Assembly (NCBI RefSeq): GCF_932526225.1
Contig: NC_064043.1
Coordinates: 7,183,501 to 7,247,500 of the forward strand
DNA: 64,000 nt
Direction: 5' to 3'
From: Nematostella vectensis
Lineage: Eukaryota > Cnidaria > Anthozoa > Actiniaria > Edwardsiidae
This document shows, one piece after another, positions 24,301 through 36,400 of the stretch. Made by a program: the position numbers and the translations under genes. The notes beneath the pieces were generated by a model. That model worked only from the letters and a program-made list of their open reading frames with translations, ran no database searches and was not told the origin of the DNA. Each line of letters opens with the position of its first letter. Positions within the stretch are counted from its first letter, which is position 1.

Positions 24301-27300
24301 CGTATGGTGCACCTCTAGTCAAAGTAAATGAATGGTACTATGTAAACCAGGTCACGTATGGTGCACATCTAGTCCAAGCAAATGAATGTTACTACGTGAA
24401 CCAGGTCACGTATGGTGCACCTATAGTCCAAGTAAATGAATGTTACTATGTGAACCAGGTCACGCATGTTGCACCTATAGTCCAAGTAAATGAATGTTAC
24501 TATGTGAACCAGGTCACGCATGATGCACCTATAGTCCAAGTAAATGAATGTTACTATGTGAACCAGGTCACGTATGGTGCACCTTTAGTCCAAGTAAATG
24601 AATGTTACTATGTGAACCAGGTCACGCATGTTGCACATCTAGTCCAAGTAAATGAATGTTACTATGTAAACCAGGTCACGCATGGTGCACATCTAGTCCA
24701 AGTAAATGAATGTTACTATGTGAACCAGGTCACGTATGGTGCACCTTTAGTCCAAGTAAATGAATGTTACTATGTGAACCAGGTCACGTATGGTGCACAT
24801 CTAGTCCAAGTAAATGAATGTTACTACGTGAACCAGGTCACGTATGAATCACCTATAGTCCAAGCAAATGAATGTTACTACGTGAACCAGGTCACGTATG
24901 AATCACCTAGTCCAAGCAAATGAATGTTACTACGTGAACCAGGTCACGTATGGTGCACCTTAAGTCCAAGTAAATGAATGTTACTACGTGAACCAGGTCA
25001 CGTATGGTGCACCTATAGTCCAAGTAAATGAATGTTACTATGTAAACTAGGTCACGCATGTTGCACATCTAGTCCAAGTAAATGAATGTTACTATGTGAA
25101 CCAGGTCACGCATGTTGCACATCTAGTCCAAGTAAATGAATGTTACTATGTGAACCAGGTCACGTATGGTGCACCTCTAGTCCAAGTAAATGAATGTTAC
25201 TATGTGAACCAGGTCACGTATGGTGCACCTCTAGTCCAAGTAAATGAATGGTACTATGTAAACCAGGTCACGTATGGTACACATCTAGTCCAAGCAAATG
25301 AATGTTACTACGTGAACCAGGTCACGTATGAATCACCTATAGTCCAAGCAAATGAATGTTACTACGTGAACCAGGTCACGTATGGTGCACCTTTAGTCCA
25401 AGTAAATGAATGTTACTACGTGAACCAGGTCACGTATGGTGCACCTATAGTCCAAGTAAATGAATGTTACTATGTAAACCAGGTCACGCATGTTGCACAT
25501 CTAGTCCAAGTAAATGAATGTTACTATGTGAACCAGGTCACGCATGTTGCACCTATAGTCCAAGAAAATGAATGTTACTATGTGAACCAGGTCATGCACG
25601 GTGCACCTTTAGTCCAAATAAATGAATGTTACTATGTGAACCAGGTCACGTATGGTGCACCTTTAGTCCAAGTAAATGAATGTTACTATGTGAACCAGGT
25701 CACACATGTTGCACATCTAGTCCAAGTAAATGAATGTTACTACGTGAACCAGGTCACGTATGGTGCACCTATAGTCCAAGTAAATGAATGTTACTATGTG
25801 AATCAGGTCACGCATGTTGCACCTATAGTCCAAGTAAATGAATGTTACTATGTGAACCAGGTCACGCATGATGCACCTATAGTCCAAGTAAATGAATGTT
25901 ACTATGTGAACCAGGTCACGTATGGTGCACCTTTAGTCCAAGTAAATGAATGTTACTATGTGAACCAGGTCACGCATGTTGCACATCTAGTCCAAGTAAA
26001 TGAATGTTACTATGTAAACCAGGTCACGCATGGTGCACATCTAGTCCAAGTAAATGAATGTTACTATGTAAACCAGGTCACGTATGGTGCACATCTAGTC
26101 CAAGTAAATGAATGTTACTACGTGAACCAGGTCACGTATGAATCACCTATAGTCCAAGCAAATGAATGTTACTACGTGAACCAGGTCACGTATGAATCAC
26201 CTATAGTCCAAGCAAATGAATGTTACTATGTGAACCAGGTCACGTATGAATCACCTAGTCCAAGCAAATGAATGTTACTACGTGAACCAGGTCACGCATG
26301 TTGCACATCTAGTCCAAGTAAATGAATGTTACTATGTGAACCAGGTCACGCCTGTTGCACCTATAGTCCAAGTAAATGAATGTTACTATGTGAACCAGGT
26401 CACGTATGATGCACCTCTAGTCCAAGTAAATGAATGTTACTATGTGAACCAGGTCACGCATGATGCACCTATAGTCCAAGAAAATGAATGTTACTATGTG
26501 AACCAGGTCACGTATGGTGCACCTATAGTCCAAGTAAATGAATGTTACTATGTGAACCAGGTCACGCATGTTGCACATCTAGTCCAAGTAAATGAATGTT
26601 ACTATGTGAACCAGGTCACGTATGTTGCACCTTTAGTCCAAGCAAATGAATGTTACTATGTGAACCAGGTCACGTATGGTGCACCTATAGTCCAAGTAAA
26701 TGAATGTTACTATGTGAACCAGGTCACGCATGTTGCACATCTAGTCCAAGTAAATGAATGTTACTATGTGAACCAGGTCACGTATGGTGCACCTTTAGTC
26801 CAAGTAAATGAATGTTACTATGTGAACCAGGTCACGCATGTTGCACATCTAGTCCAAGTAAATGAATGTTACTATGTAAACCAGGTCACGCATGGTGCAC
26901 ATCTAGTCCAAGTAAATGAATGTTACTATGTGAACCAGGTCACGTATGGTGCACCTTTAGTCCAAGTAAATGAATGTTACTATGTGAACCAGGTCACGTA
27001 TGGTGCACATCTAGTCCAAGTAAATGAATGTTACTACGTGAACCAGGTCACGTATGAATCACCTATAGTCCAAGCAAATGAATGTTACTACGTGAACCAG
27101 GTCACGTATGAATCACCTAGTCCAAGCAAATGAATGTTACTACGTGAACCAGGTCACGTATGGTGCACCTTTAGTCCAAGTAAATGAATGTTACTACGTG
27201 AACCAGGTCACGTATGGTGCACCTATAGTCCAAGTAAATGAATGTTACTATGTAAACTAGGTCACGCATGTTGCACATCTAGTCCAAGTAAATGAATGTT

Positions 27301-30300
27301 ACTATGTGAACCAGGTCACGCATGTTGCACATCTAGTCCAAGTAAATGAATGTTACTATGTGAACCAGGTCACGTATGGTGCACCTCTAGTCCAAGTAAA
27401 TGAATGTTACTATGTGAACCAGGTCACGTATGGTGCACCTCTAGTCCAAGTAAATGAATGGTACTATGTAAACCAGGTCACGTATGGTACACATCTAGTC
27501 CAAGCAAATGAATGTTACTACGTGAACCAGGTCACGTATGAATCACCTATAGTCCAAGCAAATGAATGTTACTACGTGAACCAGGTCACGTATGGTGCAC
27601 CTTTAGTCCAAGTAAATGAATGTTACTACGTGAACCAGGTCACGTATGGTGCACCTATAGTCCAAGTAAATGAATGTTACTATGTAAACCAGGTCACGCA
27701 TGTTGCACATCTAGTCCAAGTAAATGAATGTTACTATGTGAACCAGGTCACGCATGTTGCACCTATAGTCCAAGAAAATGAATGTTACTATGTGAACCAG
27801 GTCATGCACGGTGCACCTTTAGTCCAAATAAATGAATGTTACTATGTGAACCAGGTCACGTATGGTGCACCTTTAGTCCAAGTAAATGAATGTTACTATG
27901 TGAACCAGGTCACACATGTTGCACATCTAGTCCAAGTAAATGAATGTTACTACGTGAACCAGGTCACGTATGGTGCACCTATAGTCCAAGTAAATGAATG
28001 TTACTATGTGAATCAGGTCACGCATGTTGCACCTATAGTCCAAGTAAATGAATGTTACTATGTGAACCAGGTCACGCATGATGCACCTATAGTCCAAGTA
28101 AATGAATGTTACTATGTGAACCAGGTCACGTATGGTGCACCTTTAGTCCAAGTAAATGAATGTTACTATGTGAACCAGGTCACGCATGTTGCACATCTAG
28201 TCCAAGTAAATGAATGTTACTATGTAAACCAGGTCACGCATGGTGCACATCTAGTCCAAGTAAATGAATGTTACTATGTAAACCAGGTCACGTATGGTGC
28301 ACATCTAGTCCAAGTAAATGAATGTTACTACGTGAACCAGGTCACGTATGAATCACCTATAGTCCAAGCAAATGAATGTTACTACGTGAACCAGGTCACG
28401 TATGAATCACCTATAGTCCAAGCAAATGAATGTTACTATGTGAACCAGGTCACGTATGAATCACCTAGTCCAAGCAAATGAATGTTACTACGTGAACCAG
28501 GTCACGCATGTTGCACATCTAGTCCAAGTAAATGAATGTTACTATGTGAACCAGGTCACGCCTGTTGCACCTATAGTCCAAGTAAATGAATGTTACTATG
28601 TGAACCAGGTCACGTATGATGCACCTCTAGTCCAAGTAAATGAATGTTACTATGTGAACCAGGTCACGCATGATGCACCTATAGTCCAAGAAAATGAATG
28701 TTACTATGTGAACCAGGTCACGTATGGTGCACCTATAGTCCAAGTAAATGAATGTTACTATGTGAACCAGGTCACGCATGTTGCACATCTAGTCCAAGTA
28801 AATGAATGTTACTATGTGAACCAGGTCACGTATGTTGCACCTTTAGTCCAAGCAAATGAATGTTACTATGTGAACCAGGTCACGTATGGTGCACCTATAG
28901 TCCAAGTAAATGAATGTTACTATGTGAACCAGGTCACGCATGTTGCACATCTAGTCCAAGTAAATGAATGTTACTATGTAAACCAGGTCACGCATGTTGC
29001 ACCTTTAGTCCAAGTAAATGAATGTTACTATGTGAACCAGGTCACGCATGGTGCACCTCTAGTCCAAGCAAATGAATGTTACTATGTAAACCAGGTCACG
29101 TATGGTGCACCTTTGTTTTAAATACCTTTTCTAGACGCTTCTGGTGGTATTCGTCAGCAGTCTCATACTTCCCAGGAATCATCACTTTGTCAGTAACATT
29201 AGACACATAGCAGCCCTCCTTGGTCTACAATGGAAGTAGAATACAGTAAATCATCAAATTCCATCAAAACATCTACTTTTCTCAATCAGAAGCCTACTAG
29301 TACTGGCTATTAAAGCAAAAGAGAGATATTCATTGTTATACAATTGCAGGATTTAGAATTGTAATAGTGGTTCAATTTACTCCAAGTTCTTCAAGCCCTC
29401 GATTACCTGCTCCTAAGCATTCCACTATCATTTTACTTAAAAATTGTTGTTTTATTGAACCAATTGAGTCATCCTTGGAGATCTGCAACTGAATGATAAC
29501 ACACTCACCATTTGTGTAGATGTGGTATTTGTTGTCTGCTGTCTCATGTTTTTCATCTTATATGTCTGGGTGTCTCTATGGAATCTCTCTACTGGTGATG
29601 GTACTCTAATTTTGGGTACGGTCTGAGCTGTAGCATTGTGAAACTCTGTTCCTGTCAGTCGATGCTTGAAACCACCAATAAATGGCTTCTTTATGCATTC
29701 CTGGACTATCTGGACCTTGATTTCTAGGGGCTTGCCATCTATCCATCAAAAGAAATAATTAGTAAAAAAGCATTTCATGCTTAAACCATACGGGCTATGC
29801 AACTTAGGGCATTTCTTCGTATTTTCTGGGTGGCATTTGTGCCCTTTATTGTCCATGGGCTGGTTTTCCACTTAATGGGATTCCTGTGTAATTAAATTGT
29901 GAAAGCTAGGCTTTGACAGATTAGGATTGTTTACACCTGTCTTGCATGTTTAACAACATTATTAAAACCCCACCCTATGGATACAACCCCTGTGACAAAC
30001 AAATGTGTCTTTGCAATTGTTAGTAAAAAAAACCACTTTCAGTCTCCCAGCTAATATAAGGATGTCACAGTGACTTGATTTGGTTGGCTTAAAGCATAAA
30101 GTAGAGACTTGCCATACCAATCTCCACATTAACAGTGATAACAGGTGGAAGTTGGGGAGCGCTGGCTGGCTTTTTGAAGCTCAGGGAAGCATTCACAGGG
30201 TCAGTGGATTGTAGCTCTATTTGTAGAGTAGCCCCTGGCTGATGTGAAAGGTCTGCTATTGTGCCTTGGTCTTCAAGTATTTTATCTGTAAAAGACACAA

Positions 30301-31843
30301 CTTGGATGAGATATCTTTAAGACATTTAGAATTAGGTTTCAGGATTAAATATCACATGAGATATATGGAAAAAAAGGTTGGTATAACAGATTCCAGTCAA
30401 AACTTGTCAGAAAAGTAGGATTTGGAGGACATATCGTGGAACCCCAATAGTAACTGCATTTATGAGATAAAAAAATGCAAAACAATGCCGTAGCTCTGGC
30501 TCACTGTACCTTCATGTAACATAAGAATGGCCTCAACAGGCTGCCCAAACTCAGATGAGAAGTGGTTCCTGAGCTCTGAGAATGACTGCCTTGGGTTACA
30601 GTGTAGAGTTATAACTTGTCCTTCAGGCATTACAACAAATTTTACTGGAATAAAAGAATTACTCATTAAGATTTCACAACAAGGAAATGTACATGTTTGA
30701 ATCATACCCTGGTTCCAAAAAATTGTGGATAAGCTTGCAGTTATCCTTGGAACGAGTCTATCAAAGATCTCAGGGGGAAAATAACCAGTACAATCGCTTG
30801 CTTGAGATAGTTGAATCCACTATCGTTGAGGCGAGAGCAAATGCAGGGAATAAGCTGGAAAATCAGCGATGTCCCGTAGTAGCCAGTCAGCAGCATAGAT
30901 AAGGCATCTCGCCTCTTGAACATACTTAACATTTTTAATACTGGTAAATCTTGTAACTAATATGGACTGCAAAGCACTATGAAAATTACGATCAAAATAA
31001 TCTATGAACAACAACTATTAATTGAACTTTTAAACTCCAAGCAAAAATACAATAGAAAACTGGCCAATCAGCGGCCAACTTCAGATTCTGAACCTAGCAT
31101 AAGTCGAAATAGCGCTTCGAGAGGCCACTTAATAGAGAGACGTTCGAGGCTCTGGAACCAGGGTATCTGGATGTATTTGAGTCGATACAAATAGACAATT
31201 TAGATTGGGCATGTCAGGAGTACGACGTATAAATTGGGCCATAGAGAGATTGTCATAGGTTAAATAAAAAAAACAGATTATACTTATAACAGAATTTTCC
31301 TCTGTACATGCTGCACACTAGTAAAAATATACCTGGAATATCAACCGCATCTCCTATCTTAGTAGGGCTGATATTAGCAGTTTCAGAAGCCTCAGCTTGC
31401 GATGCGGGTGGAGCGATTAAAGGCGCCTCGCTAGCTGTTTCGACAGCTTCGCTGCCTTTATTAGGAGTTAAACGACCATCCGTTTGTACTGATAGGTCTT
31501 GATTCTCTACAGGTCCTTCGTTATCCGGTAAAGTTTGAGTTTGTTGTTGTTGGTCATCGACATTTTGTGCATTGTCTGTCTCAAGTTCGTTGTTTGTTGG
31601 CTGATCCGCAGTAATTTCTTCCGATTCGGCATTTTCTTCGTTGGTTAATTCACTTGCTGTCTGCTTATCTTCTGTTTTCTCTTCATTATCAAGACTTCCC
31701 TGGTTTTCGGTGGAATTTTCGGCACCTTCGCTCTTCACTGGGTTCTCTTCTTCGCCAATATTCCCGTCCACTGCATCCTCTTGTGTATTTTCGATCGTGT
31801 TTGTTGCTCCATTAGAGGGCTGCCCTTCTTCTACAGTAGACAT
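15383..31843 (-). CDS. IQUB: IQ and ubiquitin-like domain protein (IQUB)
   Basis: Thirteen exons join in phase: 31843..31333, 30644..30510, 30285..30118, 29738..29509, 29224..29126, 19672..19462, 19347..19172, 18988..18724, 18328..18246, 17996..17896, 17587..17440, 16784..16599, 15535..15383. They total 2466 nt, 821 residues, close to vertebrate IQUB. Residues 1-170 are acidic and low-complexity. A ubiquitin-like domain follows ([18 protein letters not shown]...), then [15 protein letters not shown] with AQTVP, an IQ-like motif at exon 6 ([14 protein letters not shown]), a charged coiled coil ([19 protein letters not shown]), and a C-terminal four-cysteine pair (CPSC ... CRKC) that may bind zinc. 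IQUB is known as a radial spoke (RS1) component of motile cilia. An X-box lies upstream. Intron 5 is a 9.45-kb minisatellite. The gene name is confident; exon 1 borders depend on a single ATG and donor. Confidence 0.95.
15775..16598. repeat. minisatellite of IQUB exon-12 end plus donor
   Basis: About nine imperfect units of roughly 83-92 bp. Each contains TTACATTCTCAAGCTTGTAG followed by TGCACCGTC, and CCCACACACCCTTTTTATAG with AATCTCTAGCCTTACC. On the minus strand the first part matches the last ~40 nt of IQUB exon 12 (16599-16640) and GGTAAGGC matches its 5' splice site. The array therefore consists of copies of an exon end, its donor and the start of the intron, lying in intron 12. Confidence 0.85.
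16972..17124. repeat. long near-perfect hairpin
   Basis: Two arms of about 50 bp (16972-17023 and 17071-17124) are inverted copies: both contain AAAAACGGCGTTGACGTCCG or its reverse complement, and CGGCGCGCGCTC / GAGCGCGCGCGCCG. The loop is about 47 bp. It is CpG-rich against AT-rich surroundings and lies in IQUB intron 11. A MITE-type foldback is the likely origin. Confidence 0.85.
17715..17829 (-). repeat. partial duplicate of IQUB exon 11
   Basis: This intronic segment repeats most of exon 11 (17455-17569): it encodes [16 protein letters not shown] and [17 protein letters not shown] where the real exon has LSLY and ENIDDGSRI. It lacks the CRKC-coding start and the real splice acceptor, and its 3' side runs into DITVATSPP instead of a donor. 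It is a non-functional exon relic within intron 10. Confidence 0.85.
19673..29120. repeat. 54-bp minisatellite filling IQUB intron 5
   Basis: About 175 tandem units of 54 bp. Each contains AATGAATGTTACTATGTGAA, then CCAGGTCACGTATGGTGCAC (variants CATGTT, CATGAT, TATGAATCA) and a CTAGTCCAAG or TATAGTCCAAG hinge. Variants recur in a fixed order with periods of 2212, 2212 and 2210 bp, so the array is about 4.3 copies of a 41-unit higher-order repeat: phase-equivalent points are 20672, 22884, 25096 and 27306. The 2-bp steps come from units with a TA deletion at the hinge. On the transcribed strand the array fills the intron: the real acceptor at 19673-19674 is inside the terminal unit and the real donor at 29125 is about 10 bp beyond the last unit. 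Confidence 0.97.
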
Positions 31844-31951
31844 TCTACTAAAAAGAGACCTTAAATCCAAATAACATAGAAAACCCGTGGAAATTTACGA
31901 AATACTCTCTTATTGAGTTCTCAAAACTCAGAACGACAAGAGCTCATCGGT

Positions 31952-31965
31952 GTCGCCATAGTAAC
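31952..31965 (-). promoter_or_regulatory. X-box (RFX site), IQUB promoter
   Basis: GTCGCCATAGTAAC matches the X-box consensus GTNRCC-AT-RGYAAC at every position. It lies about 110 bp upstream of the IQUB ATG. RFX factors drive ciliary genes in animals through such sites, usually within a few hundred bases of the start, so the position fits. Confidence 0.75.
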
Positions 31966-33496
31966 AAACAGACTAGCCGCTGTCCCAAATGACCGCGTCC
32001 TAGTTCCAGACTCCCACACTATTAGCATTGACACGGGAGGCCCAAAAATCAGTTTGGAAACAAATTTAAATAAACAAGCATCGAGTACCTAAAGTGTATC
32101 ATTTTTTTTTATATAATAGAAGGCTTAAAAGAGTCCAAGAACTCTTTAAGGAGACTTTACGGAAAACCTCTACATCATAGTATGATTTTTCAGTGGACTT
32201 CTTATTGTTTGACCAGTAGCGACAGAAATTCTTGTTCATAAAACCTATTATTCACCTCACAAGGTTGCGTACCGATATCTAGAAATTATAAATTCTTACT
32301 AGAAATAACAAGGAGATTAAACGATATTTTTATCAGGCATAATTACTATCCCATCTTTTACGTGAATCCACAGGATCCCTAAATACTCCCATGAAATTTG
32401 AATACGTTTTGATGAAGGGTTACAAACCAAAATCTGATAAAATTCTGGTTAGGAGAGGGAATCCATGTTATTTTTTTCAATTTTTGTTTGTATTTCTTTT
32501 CATAAACAAAGAAGTATAACGTACATATCTTCTATAGTTTTGGTGATGTAGACTTTGAACTGAAGACTGGGGACCGAGTCAACTTTTCCAGATGGCACGC
32601 CCTGCCCTGCATAGCGGGACTTCTAAAAATAACAATCTTAAAAATATGTTGAGAGAGAAAGATTGACGCAAAAGGCAGCCACGATAAACAAGAAAAGGTA
32701 CTACAAACATCAATCATTACCTTGACAAGAATAACAAAGGCAAAGTGACCCCATTTTATATTCTTGTCTGCCTGCATCTTGAAAATAATTTAGCTGTTGT
32801 ATACAGTTGCGAATATGTCCCAGTGGACGTCTACTTCTGAACGATATTGTGAAGTCGTATCGGACGGGGACTATCATACTCTGAGCATGAGACTTGGCAC
32901 ATTTCATAGGCAAACTTGTCAAAATAATTAAAGGATTAGGTGTCAAATGTTACACGAACAAGAACAAGGAGGGATATAACAGTATGACAGAATGTATTGT
33001 ACATATGCACACTATTTTTATTATCGCACCTACAAGAAATACACGCTTCACAGCAAGCTTCGAGGTCATAACTTGTGCAATTAAATGTGCGTGCTCTCTT
33101 GATAAACTTATGTTGATCTTATACTTTGTTAATTAGGTGTTATTTATAGTATACACAAAGAACATCTTCACATGATTTCAAAAGTTGAATCATTAAACAA
33201 AGTTTCAAGATTTCCTTTCAATGCGGATGTATTGCGACAACTAAGATCCCCTTAGTGCTTGGTCTAGACAACTAACAAGGTTAAATTTGGAAGAGCAAGT
33301 GGTCTGTATATGATTTCGTTTTTGTTTGTTTCGGTGTAATTGGCATATTAGTTGTACAAACTAGAAACTAAGACATGTTTGCTTTAGGTGCGTCTGTACA
33401 TACTGATACTCTATTCTTGTAACAGGAAAAAAGAAGAAACGGGTACCTAAACAATACGACTGCGCGTGGTAATGGACTGACTCAATACAATAAGCC
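31966..33496. other. divergent intergenic, possible minus-strand exons
   Basis: This lies between the divergent IQUB and CACHD1-like genes. On the minus strand 32777..32721 and 32622..32525 join through consensus sites (AAG|GTAATG ... TTTTTAG|AAG) to an open frame of 51 codons beginning MQADKNIKWGHFAFVILVK and ending at a GTACGT donor. It matches no family I recognise and no further exon was found, so it is noted here and not called as a gene. Nothing else is evident. Confidence 0.3.
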
Positions 33497-36400
33497 ATGA
33501 AACTGGGACTGGATATGCGCCTTCTGGTGCTAGGACTCTGTGGATGTTTCGTTCTTGTACTTGGGCACACTAACACTCAAAACTGTAATATGCAACTCTT
33601 GGCCAGCCAAGTTTCTGCACAACTACACGCTACATTTGAAAGCAATCTCCATGCGGCGAAGCTCCAAACACTTTACCAAAATGTTGAATTCTCAAACGCA
33701 CCGTCTACAAATCCTCATGATATACTCCAAGCTATTGCTAGAGGAATTGAACACAAATTTAACGAGACGATAAATGCTTTGCTGAATGCCAAGACAGCAT
33801 TGACAAATACAGGCGCTTCGAACACGCGAATCATTGAATGCTGCGCAATGCCTGCGATAGCACGCGCAAACTACAGCTATCGCTTTCGCGCTATGCTCAA
33901 CACTTCTGTAGCTTGCAAGACACGGAATCCTAAGGACAGTGGCATCATACAAGGAGAGAATTCACTGGTTAAAACCTTCAGAAATAATCTTGTCGATAGT
34001 AGTGTTATATCGTGGCAGTATTTTGGTACATCTACAGGCAATTACCTGCAGTTTCCAGCGAGTGGCAAGGTCTGTAATGGGAGCTCAAGTTTCGACCCAC
34101 GATTCCAGTAAGTATAGACTAAAAAAGTGAACAGTTTCCGTTATTACAGGTATTTTCCTCATTATGCTTACATGTTTTTCCCTTGAAATTAAAGAACCTC
34201 AATCTGGGATTCTTAGCCTTCAAGTCATTTAAGACTGTTATTTTAGGAGTACATAACAGTACAGTAGTATTTTGAAGTTTCTATGTTGAAATTTTCGAGT
34301 TGTTGATCAGCAGTTTTTTTTTTTTTGCAAAATAATTGCTGGAAGTGTGTGATGGAATGGTGAGCACTGCATTTTTGTTGTTGTTGTAAACCTAACATTT
34401 TTTAACCCTCCCGACCTTATAAGGTACATTCATTTCATAAATAAATATACTATAGTTGTGTAAAGCGATTTAGACATCACGACTAAGTCGTATGCGACTT
34501 GACCGCACACCTGAACACCTCTGCAACTCGAGCTGTAGTGTGTAAACCAGCCTACGACTTCCCTACGAAGTTCGGCTACGAAAGTCGTAGTGTGTAATTC
34601 TGGGCTAAGACATGTCGTAGGCAGATCGCATACGACTAAATCGTGCTGTCTGAATCAGCCTTAAGGATTTTTCTTGGGGGGATGCGAAATCCCAAAAAGT
34701 CGTCCTTATTTTTTCTGGGGGGAAGGGGGAGGGGAAAGGGAGGGAGTTTTCTTATAAAAAAGTGACCACCGCCGAGAAGAAAAAGGGATTTTTTATGCCT
34801 TTGTAGTATCTCCACGGGTCGTTTATTGTCGGATTTGGCTACAAGAAAGTCTGACTTATGGATTGATGACATACCGGAGTGACCTAGCTTATGCTTTATA
34901 GTTTTGTCTACAAATAGCACATCTATTGAGAACCGGAAGGGGACTTTCGGCCGTTGTGCGTTCGCACCCCCTGCACCCCCCCTTGGGTACGGGACGGCCT
35001 TAAGAGTCTGGTATATGATTAACATCAATAACATTATTTTGTTTAGATTTGTAGACGCTTTTGGCTTTTCCTGTTTGCACATGTGGCTAAAAGCACCCTA
35101 GTAAGATGTACATATGGCTGTCTCAGTTTCGTTTGATCTCATTCACAGATCATGGTATGTAGAGGCCGTCACGCGCATGCGCACCAATATCGTGGTAGTG
35201 ATTGACAGGAGCTCTTCAATGTCTACCGCTGGGCGCATGGCGCTTGCGCGCCAGGCCGCAGTTACTGTACTTGACACACTGGGACCCAATGATAAGGTGA
35301 AGAAACCAATGAACCAGTTGTAATAGTCGACGCTCTCCTTGCGACCGCTCTTAGAAGATACCAGATCCAGTAGTTACGATAATCGTTTAAGAATTTCGTT
35401 GAGTAACTCAACGCTTTTCTATCAACTACTTAATCTACTGCTTCTGCTGCTATCATTAGGTTGGTGTTGTGGCGTTTTCTCATTTCATCATCAAGCCCCC
35501 AGGGTGCTTCGGGGGCAATGTCGCCGAGGCTCTGCCGAAGAACATCAACCGGATAAAGGCCTGGGTCGAGGCCCTTACACCAAGAGGAAAGTATATAGAG
35601 AATTTCGACCAATTTCTCTCACCCCCCCCCCCCCCCCCTCCCCCTGACTTGGTTTAGACATTACTTACTATCTTGGGCTCCGTTGGTGACTGCTAGGTTG
35701 CAGAGCCGTAGCAGGCTACGTAAGATTGGAGGGGCAATATAATTTTTGAAAATATTGGGAGGGGGCACCTCCTGCTACGGCCCTGGGGTGCACGTGATCC
35801 CATTCGCGCTGCCCCGAATGGGCGTGGCCAAGAGAAGGCTAAGGCCAAACGCTATAGGAGAGTATCTGATATATACAGGGTATCACTCCAGAAGACAAAT
35901 CTGCGTTATGTTTCTTTTCCAGGAGCTACAATGTACGTGCCTGCACTTGAAGCTGCGTTTAAGATGTTGGCTGGAGTGAGTCAGAGCAGCAACAGCAGGG
36001 TGGGTAAAGGAGACGGGACGTAGCCAGCAGATACGAGTGTGGTCTAGTTGCTATTCATTTTTATTTCGTTTTTCTATATCATTTCGCCTCAGGATTTCAA
36101 TATAAAAATACTTCACTATCTATTGATTGCATTAATAAAGGTATTGACTGATCTCCAAATGAGTCCGATCAATCTAGGCAAGACAGTCATCGTTCCTATT
36201 CATTTTATTTCATTTGTTTTTTTCTTGTGATGTATACAGTTGACCGCCGATAACCTGAACTCTAAGTAGCTCAAGCTTTTAATTTAACAATTTTTCCCTT
36301 TGAGTCATCGAAAGGCAACTCAGGGCCATATTAGGAGGGGACCAGGCGGGCCCTTCCCCCCCGTCCCCCCCCCACCAATCAGGAAGAAAATGACCACGAG

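Noticed and set aside
19673-29120. CRISPR-like array
   Set aside because: Units are contiguous variants of one 54-bp sequence with no unique spacers, in a eukaryotic intron.
19702-29121. Plus-strand repeat ORFs as protein-coding genes
   Set aside because: They lie wholly inside an IQUB intron on the opposite strand, lack signal peptide or non-repeat sequence, and openness follows from a 54-bp unit without stops in one frame.
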